Positions 1 to 7,459 of a stretch of 51,008 nucleotides of DNA are shown here, one piece after another. The notes beneath the pieces were generated by a model. It was not told the DNA's origin. It did not search any database and worked only from the letters and a program-made list of their open reading frames with translations. The stretch spans positions 1 through 51,008 of the forward strand of contig CAZVDU010000008.1 in the NCBI GenBank assembly GCA_964625615.1, given 5' to 3'. A program made the position numbers and the translations under genes. How positions within the stretch are numbered: position 1 is the stretch's first letter; every line of letters starts with the position of its first letter. The DNA is from M269 sp964625615 (GTDB lineage: Bacteria > Pseudomonadota > Gammaproteobacteria > Enterobacterales > Alteromonadaceae).

Positions 1-243
1 TAAATCGTCGGTGCTGACATAAAAATAAGTATGGCCACTTTCTGTTGATGCGTTGATGCTTGCCGGAGACAATGTATTAAACACAAATAACTCATGTGAT
101 GCAGGGTATTGATGTGAACCCCTGAAACATAAATGTTCAGCAAGGTGGGATATACCGGAATGCCCAATAGCAGGTGTGGGGACAACGAAAACTGCGGTGT
201 AGTTAGTACTGTCGAGTTCTTCGAGGTAAACGTCTTTCAACAT
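1..243 (-). CDS. M16 family (insulinase-like) zinc peptidase, N-terminal part
   Basis: The gene starts at ATG 243 and runs off the left edge, so only about 81 N-terminal residues are visible. They contain the inverted zinc motif HLAEH (HxxEH), followed by CFRGS and a stretch FNTLSPASINASTESGH, as in the N-terminal catalytic domain of M16 peptidases. It begins 7 bases after the pqqE stop, so it is probably the last visible gene of the pqqABCDE transcript. Known PQQ clusters often carry an M16 peptidase (PqqF or PqqF/G) that cuts the cross-linked PqqA peptide, and that role is inferred here. The fragment is too short to say whether it is a true PqqF orthologue or another M16 subfamily. Confidence 0.8.
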   Translation of the reverse strand, partial: MLKDVYLEELDSTNYTAVFVVPTPAIGHSGISHLAEHLCFRGSHQYPASHELFVFNTLSPASINASTESGHTYFYVSTDDL

Positions 244-250
244 AAGGAAT

Positions 251-1381
251 TTATTTGACCGCAATTTCCATGACAGGAATTTGCTCTGCAATTGTGCGGT
301 ATTTAAGTGGTTTTGATGCTTCTTCGCCAGCCTTACCAATAATGTGTTGGATGATGTGGTGGTCTGGTGACTTACTACAAACAGGATCGGTCTTGTGCAT
401 ATCGCCAGTTAATAAGAAAGCTTGGCATCGACAACCGCCGAAGTCTTTATCCCTCTCATCACAGGTTTTGCATGGCGAAGGCATCCAATCTTCACCTCGA
501 AAATGATTAAAACTGAAATCGTTAAACCAGATGTCTTTCAATGAATGCTCTTTTACATTGGGGAATTTCATCGGAAGTATCTTGGCGCTATGGCAAGGCA
601 GTGCACTGCCACTGGGTGTGATAGTTAAAAATGTGCTTCCCCAACCATTCATGCAAGCTTTAGGGCGTTCTTCATAGTAATCGGGTGTCACAAAGATAAA
701 CTTAGGATCCGTTTTAGACTGTCGCTCTCTAAACTGATTGACTCTGCTTTCAGCGAGTTCTAGTTGGGAGCGGGTCGGTAACAGGTGATCTCTATTTTCA
801 TAAGCCCAACCATAATATTGCACAGTCGCTAACTCAACAAAGTCAGCCTTGAGTTGAGAGCTCAAGGAGAGTACTTCATCAATAGCATGAATATTCTGTG
901 ACGTAATGCAAAAGTTAAGCACCATAGGGTAGTCGTATTGCTTAACTAATTTTGCCACCTTGAGTTTTTGTTTAAACGAGTGGCGTTTATTGCCAATCAA
1001 ATCATTTTCATCAGCGTTGGCTGATTGAAAGCTTAGTTGAATATGCGCAAGCCCAGCCTCTTTAAGCGCCGCAATTCTTTTCTCTGTAAGACCAATGCCT
1101 GAAGTTATTAGATTGGTATAGAAGCCAAGTTCATTGGCATGGGATACTAATTCTTCCAGATCTTTTCTAAGCAAAGGCTCGCCACCTGAAAAACCTAACT
1201 GGACCGCGCCCATTTCCCTTGCTTGAGTGAGAGCATCAAGCCATTGCTGGGTGTTGAGTTCATCATTGGTTTCTTGCATGTCCATTGGGTTTGAACAGTA
1301 AGGGCAATGCAATGGGCACTTGTAAGTTAACTCAGCTAAAAGCCATAAAGGTGGGCCTGGCTGAGTTGTCGCATCAGTCAT
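251..1381 (-). CDS. pqqE: PqqE, PqqA peptide cyclase (radical SAM/SPASM)
   Basis: The 376-residue protein is a radical SAM enzyme. Cys22, Cys26 and Cys29 form the CxxxCxxC site for the [4Fe-4S]-SAM cluster (KCPLHCPYC), and SGGEPLLR follows at the expected distance. The C-terminal third has the cysteine-rich SPASM pattern (CMNGWG, LPCHSA, SPCKTC, GGCRC, PVC) for auxiliary clusters. Known PqqE makes the Glu-Tyr carbon-carbon bond in PqqA, which is the first step of PQQ synthesis, with PqqD holding the peptide. Its start overlaps the end of pqqD by 8 bases, which suggests translational coupling. The length is typical of the family. Confidence 0.95.
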   Translation of the reverse strand: MTDATTQPGPPLWLLAELTYKCPLHCPYCSNPMDMQETNDELNTQQWLDALTQAREMGAVQLGFSGGEPLLRKDLEELVSHANELGFYTNLITSGIGLTEKRIAALKEAGLAHIQLSFQSANADENDLIGNKRHSFKQKLKVAKLVKQYDYPMVLNFCITSQNIHAIDEVLSLSSQLKADFVELATVQYYGWAYENRDHLLPTRSQLELAESRVNQFRERQSKTDPKFIFVTPDYYEERPKACMNGWGSTFLTITPSGSALPCHSAKILPMKFPNVKEHSLKDIWFNDFSFNHFRGEDWMPSPCKTCDERDKDFGGCRCQAFLLTGDMHKTDPVCSKSPDHHIIQHIIGKAGEEASKPLKYRTIAEQIPVMEIAVK

Positions 1382-1658
1382 AGATAATCCAGTCTTTTTC
1401 TAACGCATGCGCCAAAAACTCAGAGACGTCTTGCTCCATATCCTCAGGTGCATCAGGAAAACTTTCTCTTAGCGAGGCGTAAATCGCTTGCTCATCGCGA
1501 ACACCGTCAATACGCAGCAAGATCTGAGCAGCTGACGGGTTAAGTTTTATCATACCTTCCGGGAAGAGCAGAACATGGCAATCTTGTGCTTTTTCAAATT
1601 GAAGTCTGTATAACGGATTAAGACGAGCTACTGACATTATAAGCGTCCTGTATGACAA
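1374..1658 (-). CDS. pqqD: PqqD, PqqA-binding chaperone
   Basis: A 94-residue protein of the PqqD family, a winged-helix peptide-binding fold (RiPP recognition element) that hands PqqA to PqqE. Visible family features are the N-terminal RLNPLYRLQFEKAQ segment and the VLLFPEGMIKLNPSAAQILLRIDG core. The C-terminal DVSEFLAHALEKDWI also fits. It overlaps pqqC by 22 bases at its start and pqqE by 8 bases at its end, which is typical of a tightly coupled pqqCDE unit. The identification rests on both sequence and position. Confidence 0.93.
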   Translation of the reverse strand: MSYRTLIMSVARLNPLYRLQFEKAQDCHVLLFPEGMIKLNPSAAQILLRIDGVRDEQAIYASLRESFPDAPEDMEQDVSEFLAHALEKDWIIYD

Positions 1659-2392
1659 ATACTCTGATTGGCGACGCCATCAAAGGGCTTTCGGCCATAT
1701 TCATAGGCAAGGCATATGGCATCAGCCATAGACCACAAAACATCTAATTTAAACTGTAAAATGTTCAGTGCGTGTTCTTGTTGTTTTCGAGTCACAAAAC
1801 TATCTAAGGTAATTTGCAAGCCGTGCTCGACATCTCGGCGTGCTTGGCTCAGGCGCATTTGAAAATACTCAAAACCTTGCTGATCAATCCATTGATAATG
1901 TGTTGGCCACGTGTCTAAGCGACTTTGGTGTATCTCTGGCGCAAACATTTCTGTTAAAGAAGAACAGGCGGCTTCTTCCCACGATGCTCTCCGGGCAAAA
2001 TTAACGTAGGCACCGACAGCGAACTTAACACTGGGTAGTAAATGGGTTTCGTCTAGCAGTTCATCACGCTTTAAGCCGACCGCTTCACCGAGTTTTACCC
2101 AAGCCTCGATGCCACCCAAACTGTCGTCATCTTTGCGACCATCATGATCAATAATACGTTGGATCCACTCCCGCCTCACATCGCGATCTTCGCAGTTAGC
2201 TAGTATTGCAGCATCTTTAACCGGAATCGAAATTTGATAGTAAAGCCGGTTAGCTACCCAGCCTTGGATCTCTTCTTTTTGGCAAAGTCCGGCATTCATG
2301 CGTTTATGAAACGGGTGATGAATGTGGTAATAAGCACCTTTCGCTCTTAGCTTTTGCTCAAACTGTTCTCTCGACCAAGCTTTTTCAGTCAT
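1637..2392 (-). CDS. pqqC: PqqC, pyrroloquinoline-quinone synthase
   Basis: A 251-residue protein of the PqqC/heme-oxygenase-like helical fold. It catalyses the last step of PQQ formation, the cofactor-free oxidation and ring closure of AHQQ by molecular oxygen. Family stretches visible are YYHIHHPFHKRMNAG near residues 21-35, the WVANRLYYQ segment, and the later FAPEIHQSRL and HYQWID motifs. The length matches known PqqC (about 250). It starts 1 base after the stop of pqqB and overlaps pqqD at its end, so it is read from the same transcript. Confidence 0.95.
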   Translation of the reverse strand: MTEKAWSREQFEQKLRAKGAYYHIHHPFHKRMNAGLCQKEEIQGWVANRLYYQISIPVKDAAILANCEDRDVRREWIQRIIDHDGRKDDDSLGGIEAWVKLGEAVGLKRDELLDETHLLPSVKFAVGAYVNFARRASWEEAACSSLTEMFAPEIHQSRLDTWPTHYQWIDQQGFEYFQMRLSQARRDVEHGLQITLDSFVTRKQQEHALNILQFKLDVLWSMADAICLAYEYGRKPFDGVANQSICHTGRL

Positions 2393-2393
2393 C

Positions 2394-3314
2394 CTAAACC
2401 TCTATTTGCATACCGTCGTAGGCCAGTTCAATATCTTGATCTATCAACGCTTGGTAGGCCTTTGAACCTTCGTTTAAGACTGGATTCGTATTGTTGATAT
2501 GGATCAGGACTTTACGTTTAATGGCATATTCGTTGAGTAATGCAATAGCGCCTTTAGGGCCATTGACTGGCATATGGCCCATTTGTGTCCCCAAACGATT
2601 ACTAAAACCGTTATCAATCATCTCTTCATCGACCCATAAGGTTCCGTCAAACAATACACAATCTGCCTGCGCTAAAAGGTTTTTAACTCGCTCGTTAGCT
2701 TGCATACAACCGGGTGCATAAAATAAAACACTACCTGTGCGAGTATCCGTGATTTTTAACCCAATATTGTTTCCATCGACAATATTATCGCGATACTTGG
2801 AGTATGGAGGGGCATTTGATTCCAAAACAACTGGTTGAAACTTCAGTCCAACAGCGCCTTCTGGTGAAAACTCGCTATCGTCGTCTGTCTCAATAACACC
2901 TCGTTGCATGCCACCGTGCCAATGCTTAAGCATAGTAAACAATGGGAAAGATGTTGTTAGGTCTTCGTATACCACATCGGTGCAATACACAGGTAAAGGA
3001 AGACCTTCTCGAAGCGTTAATAAGCCCGTTGTATGGTCAATTTGGCTGTCTGTCAGTATGACCGAAGAAATTACTGTGCCGCGTTTAGCGCCGTCTTGAG
3101 GCCAAAGTTGAGGTTGATGATTAATTTGGTCTCGTAAATCGGGAGAAGCATTGATCAATACCCAGCTTTTGCCATCCGCACTGACAGCTATACTAGATTG
3201 CGTCCTTGCCTTGGCTTGGATGCTGTTCTCTCGAAGCCCTTTACAGGTATCGCAGTGACAATTCCACTGAGGAAATCCGCCACCGGCTGCCGAGCCTAAA
3301 ACTAATATATGCAT
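2394..3314 (-). CDS. pqqB: PqqB, metallo-beta-lactamase-fold PQQ biosynthesis protein
   Basis: A 306-residue protein beginning MHILVLGSAAGGGFPQWNC, the characteristic PqqB N-terminus, followed by the cysteines of CHCDTCKG. The frame stays open upstream to 3374, but ATG 3314 gives the family-standard start and length (about 305). PqqB has a metallo-beta-lactamase fold and has been linked to hydroxylation of the tyrosine-derived part of the intermediate. It lies 77 bases after pqqA and 1 base before pqqC. Confidence 0.95.
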   Translation of the reverse strand: MHILVLGSAAGGGFPQWNCHCDTCKGLRENSIQAKARTQSSIAVSADGKSWVLINASPDLRDQINHQPQLWPQDGAKRGTVISSVILTDSQIDHTTGLLTLREGLPLPVYCTDVVYEDLTTSFPLFTMLKHWHGGMQRGVIETDDDSEFSPEGAVGLKFQPVVLESNAPPYSKYRDNIVDGNNIGLKITDTRTGSVLFYAPGCMQANERVKNLLAQADCVLFDGTLWVDEEMIDNGFSNRLGTQMGHMPVNGPKGAIALLNEYAIKRKVLIHINNTNPVLNEGSKAYQALIDQDIELAYDGMQIEV

Positions 3315-3391
3315 AGGTTGCCATATCCATAACAAAAATAAAAAAGGCTGCAAAAAGCAACCTTCTGGAATCAATTGGAAAAGGGTATGAG

Positions 3392-3463
3392 TTAGCGATT
3401 GCTAATGTAAAGAGTAACCTCAAATCCTAAACGCATTTCAGTGTATTGTGGCTTAGTCCACAT
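3392..3463 (-). CDS. pqqA: PqqA, 23-residue precursor peptide of PQQ
   Basis: A short gene of 23 codons, ATG at 3461-3463 and TAA at 3392-3394, with GAGGAA at 3471-3476 as ribosome binding site. The peptide begins MWTKPQY and ends EVTLYISNR. Glu15 and Tyr19 fall exactly where PqqE joins them in known PqqA peptides, and the last nine residues match the C-terminus I remember for the Klebsiella peptide. It sits directly upstream of pqqB in the same direction. It is easily missed because a longer overlapping frame (3241-3423) runs through the site. PqqA is the ribosomally made backbone from which PQQ is cut. Confidence 0.96.
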   Translation of the reverse strand: MWTKPQYTEMRLGFEVTLYISNR

Positions 3464-3521
3464 CGTTATTTTCCTCATTAAAAACTGTACGATAAAATCA
3501 GTATATTGTAGTCATAGCAAT

Positions 3522-3547
3522 AAAAAAACCCTTTATTGAGTGGGCTT
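3522..3547 (-). terminator. Intrinsic terminator after the M17 peptidase gene
   Basis: Read on the minus strand this is AAGCCC, a 10-base loop and GGGTTT, then a run of T. The stem is 6 bp including one G-U. A second hairpin (ATGCTTAT/ATAAGCAT, 3556-3582) lies between it and the peptidase stop codon. It separates the ABC/M17 transcript from pqqA, so pqqABCDE probably has its own promoter in 3464-3521. Confidence 0.55.
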
Positions 3548-3583
3548 AAGAACACATGCTTATAAGTTGTAAAAATAAGCATA

Positions 3584-5053
3584 CTATTGACGTTTTAAGT
3601 ATTCTAGCAGCAGAGGTAAAGGGCGTCCTGTTGCTGTGTTTTGTTTTCCGTGTTTAAAGCTTGTGCCGGCAATATCTAAGTGAGCCCAAGGGTATTCGTT
3701 AGCAAAACGTGATAGAAAACAACCTGCTGTTATCATACCCGGTGATTTCTTACCGGCATTGACCATATCGGCTGCGTAAGAATCGAGGGCGTCTTGGTAT
3801 TCTGGCCAAAGGGGGAATGACCATGCACGGTCTAAGCTTTCTTCACCTGCTTCAAGTAACGCTTGTTCAAGGAAGGGGGAATTACTCATTAATCCGCTGG
3901 CTTCGTGACCTAAAGCAGCAATAGCAGCACCTGTAAGTGTCGCTATATCGATGACAGCACTTGGATTAAAGCGTTCTGCATAAGTTAGTGCATCACACAT
4001 TAACAGTCTCCCTTCGGCATCGGTGCTCGTTATATCTACTGTTTGGCCCGACATTGTTTTTAGTATATCTGAGGGGCGATAAGCTGCGCCATCGATATCA
4101 TTTTCTGCGGTTGCCAAAATACCGATTAAGTTTATAGGTAAATTGAGTTCGGCAACGCAGATCATGAGCCCTACAACAGTAGCTGCACCGCACATATCGT
4201 AGATCATATGATGGATACCTCCACGTTTTAAGCCAATTCCACCAGTATCTATTGTTACGCCTTTGCCAATTAAGACGATGGTTGGAAGAGTACCTCCAAT
4301 ATCAGGTGAGTAATGCATGATGGGCATAGCCGCATCAATCATTGACCCTTGATTGACGGCGAGATAGGCATTCATGCCAAGCGTTTGCAGCTGTTCTTTG
4401 TTAAGTACTTGAATTTCTATATTGGTATAGGTTTCTGCAAGTTTTGTTGCCTGTTGTGCCAAATATGTTGGTGTGCAGTCATTTGCTGCCATATTCGCCA
4501 AGTCACGCGTCAAACACATGCCTTTATGCAAGGCTTTAGCCTGTTGTAATAGTGCTAAATAATCCTTAACTCCGGCTAAATGCAAGGCTAGCGTTTGGTG
4601 TTTTTTTGGAGCTGCGGTCGTTTTATAGCCTCGAAAGTGATAGCTATTATACAGAAATGCATCCAAAGGCTCAGAAACAAGCTCTTTGGAAATGACATCC
4701 TGCGGTAAATAGATATTGATCTTTTCTAACGATAATGTAGCAATGTGCTTGAACAGTTTGTCGCATAAATTGCGAACAGCTCTTTTGTCATTAAGTGCTG
4801 TTTTTCCCAAACCCCAAAGCATCACTCTTTTTGCATTGATATGGGGAGGTCGATGGATAATGACAACTTGGTTGGCTTTGCCTTCAAAGGCATCATCATC
4901 GGCAACTTGTACTAAATATTCATGCGCTTGTTTGGGTAAAACGGATAGTGTTTGCTCAAGTGTCGCCTTTGGACAAAGTAAAATAAGGCAGTCCGAATCA
5001 ATGGATTGAATCGGGGACATTTCAATAAGATTGACAGAGTCAGTTTGAGGCAT
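3584..5053 (-). CDS. M17 leucyl aminopeptidase family protein
   Basis: A 489-residue cytosol aminopeptidase of family M17. The C-terminal catalytic domain has all the usual metal and catalytic residues: Lys264 and Asp269 in GKGVTIDTGG, Lys276, Asp286 in YDMCGAA, and Asp345, Glu347 and Arg349 in TSTDAEGRL. M17 enzymes are hexameric two-metal peptidases that remove N-terminal residues from peptides. The N-terminal domain (1-170) is divergent. The gene sits 2 bases after the ABC permease gene and just upstream of pqqA, which suggests work on PqqA-derived peptides or on PQQ maturation. That link is inferred from position only, and a general housekeeping role is possible. Confidence 0.88.
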   Translation of the reverse strand: MPQTDSVNLIEMSPIQSIDSDCLILLCPKATLEQTLSVLPKQAHEYLVQVADDDAFEGKANQVVIIHRPPHINAKRVMLWGLGKTALNDKRAVRNLCDKLFKHIATLSLEKINIYLPQDVISKELVSEPLDAFLYNSYHFRGYKTTAAPKKHQTLALHLAGVKDYLALLQQAKALHKGMCLTRDLANMAANDCTPTYLAQQATKLAETYTNIEIQVLNKEQLQTLGMNAYLAVNQGSMIDAAMPIMHYSPDIGGTLPTIVLIGKGVTIDTGGIGLKRGGIHHMIYDMCGAATVVGLMICVAELNLPINLIGILATAENDIDGAAYRPSDILKTMSGQTVDITSTDAEGRLLMCDALTYAERFNPSAVIDIATLTGAAIAALGHEASGLMSNSPFLEQALLEAGEESLDRAWSFPLWPEYQDALDSYAADMVNAGKKSPGMITAGCFLSRFANEYPWAHLDIAGTSFKHGKQNTATGRPLPLLLEYLKRQ

Positions 5054-5055
5054 TC

Positions 5056-5841
5056 TTAGTTCTTTCGTTGTTTATTAGCTTTAGGATGAAAACTGCGCAC
5101 CGCGAGAGCAAAGGTGGTGACTGAAACTGCTAGTAAAATGGTTAGATCCTGAGTGGCAAGCCTCTGATAAAGGCTAAATCGCAATAACTCAACACCATTA
5201 GTGAACGGGTTTAATGCACAAATTTGGTAGAGTAATGCACTGGCCTCTTGCATTTTCGATAATGGATACAGTGCGCTCGATAAGAAAAATAAAGGGAAAA
5301 TAACAAAATTCATCACTCCTGCAAAATTCTCTAGCTGTCTAATGTAATTGGCTAAAAGCAACCCTAACGAACCAAGAAAAACAGACAGCAAACAGATGAC
5401 AGGGAAGGCATATAAATAACCAAGTAGGCTAAGCTTTACATCGACAATCAGTGCCAACGCAAAGAATAGGTATACTTGAACTGCAGATATCAGCATATTG
5501 GCCATGAGTTTACTGCAAAGTAAAAACGGTCTTGGGAATGGACTCATCAGCAGCACTTTCATACTGCCCATTTCTCTATCGTAGACCATGGACAGCGAGC
5601 TTTGCATGCTGTTGAAAAGTACGATCATAGCTGCCAAGCCGGGTAAGATATACTCTTCGTATAAAATGTAAGAGGTGTATGGTTCAGTAATGGTCAAGCT
5701 CAGTGTTGAACGAAAACCTGCGGCGAAGACGAAAAGCCATAATAGCGGACGAACCAGCGCACTCAAAAGGCGTGAGCGTTGCTGCCAGAATTTTAGCATT
5801 TCTCGTCTAACAATCCCGATAAAGCAGCGCCAATAATCCAT
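5056..5841 (-). CDS. ABC-2 type permease of a PQQ-associated transporter
   Basis: An integral membrane protein of about 261 residues with the ABC-2 layout: an N-terminal cytoplasmic stretch (RREMLKFWQQRSRLLSALVRPLLW), then six predicted hydrophobic segments. The frame is open to an ATG at 5877, but ATG 5841 lies 1 base after the ATPase stop and is the more likely start. It resembles the permeases found beside PQQ-dependent alcohol dehydrogenase systems (the PedC/TIGR03861-type family). Together with the upstream ATPase it would form an exporter. The substrate is unknown; PQQ or a related product is a guess from context. Confidence 0.8.
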   Translation of the reverse strand: MDYWRCFIGIVRREMLKFWQQRSRLLSALVRPLLWLFVFAAGFRSTLSLTITEPYTSYILYEEYILPGLAAMIVLFNSMQSSLSMVYDREMGSMKVLLMSPFPRPFLLCSKLMANMLISAVQVYLFFALALIVDVKLSLLGYLYAFPVICLLSVFLGSLGLLLANYIRQLENFAGVMNFVIFPLFFLSSALYPLSKMQEASALLYQICALNPFTNGVELLRFSLYQRLATQDLTILLAVSVTTFALAVRSFHPKANKQRKN

Positions 5842-5842
5842 A

Positions 5843-6562
5843 TTAACGAGCCTCTGAAAGGTATTTGAAGAGGCCATTCAGGTCATTGACACCAAAGGTT
5901 TGAAGCAAAGAATCGCAAGGCCCAGTACCAAGCAATGCTCCCTTAGCTAGCAATAGAACATTGTCCGCCGGAGTAACTTCTTCAAGCATATGTGTTGCCC
6001 ATAGCACCGTTACATTAGTTTCTAGTGCCAGTGTCCTTATGATGCTGACAATACATTCTCGAGAAGTGATATCTAACCCAACTGTAGGTTCATCAAGCAA
6101 TAAATATGCTGGCGAGTGAATTAAGCTTCGAGCTATTTCAACACGCCTTCTATGCCCATTGTTCAAATGGCGAACTGTTTCATCTAACCTGTCGAGTAGC
6201 TCAAGGTTGATCAGCATATCTTCAATGTTGCTGATGGTATTTTCGCTACTAATACCGTGCAGTGACCCGAAGTAGGTTAAGTTTTGTCGAATAGTTAAAT
6301 CTAGATCTAGAGTATTTTGTTGAAACACGACACCAATTTTTCTCATCGCCGAAGTGCGTTTTTTGGCGAGAGAATCTTGATCAAACAAGACCTGCCCTTG
6401 TGTTATTTGACTAAGACCGGTTAATAGAGAAAACAAGGTACTTTTGCCGGTACCATTTGGTCCTAACAAGACATTAAAGCCGGGGTTCAGTTCAAACGAC
6501 ACATTGTTAAGTGCGGCTTTTACCCCATAAGTATGACTTAGATTACTGACTGTGAGGCTCAT
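5843..6562 (-). CDS. ABC transporter ATP-binding protein, PQQ-associated type
   Basis: A 239-residue ABC ATPase. Walker A is GPNGTGKST (34-42), a Q-loop lies in GVVFQQNT, Walker B is YLLLDEPTVGLD, and a switch His lies in WATHMLEE. The signature is degenerate: LNNGHRRR replaces LSGGQ. This resembles the ATPases of PQQ-dependent alcohol oxidation clusters (TIGR03864-like). It is the first gene of the ABC-ABC-M17 set and is followed at once by its permease. No good Shine-Dalgarno sequence is visible in front of ATG 6562. Confidence 0.85.
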   Translation of the reverse strand: MSLTVSNLSHTYGVKAALNNVSFELNPGFNVLLGPNGTGKSTLFSLLTGLSQITQGQVLFDQDSLAKKRTSAMRKIGVVFQQNTLDLDLTIRQNLTYFGSLHGISSENTISNIEDMLINLELLDRLDETVRHLNNGHRRRVEIARSLIHSPAYLLLDEPTVGLDITSRECIVSIIRTLALETNVTVLWATHMLEEVTPADNVLLLAKGALLGTGPCDSLLQTFGVNDLNGLFKYLSEAR

Positions 6563-7175
6563 GGCGTTAAGCGTTAACTCTAAATTCTACAATTAAAATT
6601 ATGCAGCAAATATCTACACACTCTAGGTAAGGTACCGGTTTATACAAAGCTGTGAATCGCCATTACGTTCCCTTCTCAGAGTAATACTAATCTGACTTAA
6701 CCTCAACTCGAGGTTACTCATTGCTGCGTTATCCATCAGGTAATTACGACTGTATGGAGGTAGGGAGTAGAGCAATATCAGGAACAATGGCGGAGAGTGG
6801 TCCTCTCAACTCTCGCCGTGTAAGAAACAAAATATCAGAGCTGATCGAAGTTTTAAATAATCATGTGCCTATATTCATTAATTCACATTAACGGCTCTCA
6901 TCGCAAACAGGTGTTAATTTAAAAGAATCTTGAGTACCCAGCTCAGTGATTGAAAAGAGAACGTCTGACGTTGAAAAAAGCTATTGACGGAATTGTTATT
7001 GGATCTAATGGAGCGACTAGCACAAGAGGCCGTTTGTCTTTGTTGACCAGCTATTTATTGAGCTGTGTACACAGGGATTAGGTGAGTAGCTACCTGCACA
7101 ATAACTACTCACCTATACATAGCTGTCAAGAAAAGACCAATAAACTTAACGGCATTATGTAATGCTTAAGTTATC
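6563..7175. other. Intergenic stretch without a convincing protein gene
   Basis: About 610 bases upstream of the ABC ATPase and before the sRNA promoter. The longest ATG frame I find (6754-6891, plus, 45 codons) has no clear ribosome site and no recognisable product. Small inverted repeats occur (TAACCTC/GAGGTTA near 6698-6717, and the 10-bp pair at 7080-7114). It may hold the promoter of the minus-strand ABC operon and decayed sequence. Confidence 0.4.
7080..7114. repeat. Perfect 10-bp inverted repeat
   Basis: AGGTGAGTAG at 7080-7089 is the exact reverse complement of CTACTCACCT at 7105-7114, with a 15-base loop. It lies about 60 bases upstream of the Fur boxes of the sRNA. There is no T run on either side, so a terminator is not obvious. 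An operator or RNA hairpin is possible. Confidence 0.5.
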
Positions 7176-7217
7176 GCAAATGATAACTAATTTCAAATAA
7201 AAATAGTTATCATTTGC
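7176..7217 (+). promoter_or_regulatory. Pair of Fur boxes in the sRNA promoter
   Basis: A perfect 13-bp inverted repeat, GCAAATGATAACT (7176-7188) and AGTTATCATTTGC (7205-7217), separated by 16 bases. Each arm falls in a 15-bp window (7181-7195 and 7198-7212) that matches the 7-1-7 Fur consensus TGATAAT-N-ATTATCA at 11 of 14 positions. The right arm covers the -35 region of the sRNA promoter. Iron-loaded Fur should block transcription here when iron is plentiful. Confidence 0.8.
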
Positions 7218-7241
7218 ATTATTGCTACCTGTAGGTATAAT
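7214..7241 (+). promoter_or_regulatory. Sigma-70 promoter of the RyhB-like sRNA
   Basis: The -35 is TTGCAT (7214-7219), the spacer 16 bases, and the -10 a perfect TATAAT (7236-7241). Transcription would start near 7247-7249. The Fur box overlaps the -35 element. Confidence 0.75.
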
Positions 7242-7247
7242 AACCAT

Positions 7248-7312
7248 GTCATCAAGGTGTTTCCTGTGGTGGCGTTTGCTCACATTTTGCAGGCCCATCG
7301 GCCTGCTTTTTT
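7248..7312 (+). ncRNA. RyhB-like Fur-controlled small RNA
   Basis: Between a Fur-box-covered promoter and an intrinsic terminator lies a transcript of about 65 bases with no protein frame. Its middle contains TTGCTCACATT (7276-7286), identical to the conserved target-pairing core of RyhB in enteric bacteria and vibrios. RyhB is made under iron starvation and pairs, with Hfq, to mRNAs of iron-containing proteins to silence them. Here the core runs almost directly into the terminator stem, so the RNA is shorter than the roughly 90-base E. coli RyhB. The start point and exact length are inferred. It is read toward fur, which lies convergent 150 bases away. Confidence 0.75.
7289..7312 (+). terminator. 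Intrinsic terminator of the sRNA
   Basis: GCAGGCC (7289-7295), loop CATC, GGCCTGC (7300-7306), then six T (7307-7312). It is a perfect 7-bp GC-rich stem with a T tract, a textbook Rho-independent terminator on the plus strand. Confidence 0.9.
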
Positions 7313-7459
7313 ATGTCTGCAATAACGAATTATAGGCGATAGAATGCTATTGAGAGATCGGTATTTCGCAGCCCATTTAGCTAGATGAGTTAATTTCAGT
7401 TTGGTTTGAAGGGGGAAGTCGTTGCCAGCCACTGTGATCATAATGTGGCTAACAGGTAC

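Noticed and set aside
3315..3374. Upstream extension of pqqB by 20 residues
   Set aside because: PqqB proteins start at MHILVLGSAAGGG; the extra part has no counterpart.
3241..3423. A 60-codon minus-strand frame over the pqqA-pqqB junction
   Set aside because: It is out of frame with both pqqA and pqqB, has no family likeness, and the real genes explain the region.
6754..6891. A 45-codon plus-strand frame in the large intergenic region
   Set aside because: No ribosome site, no recognisable product, and length is expected by chance.
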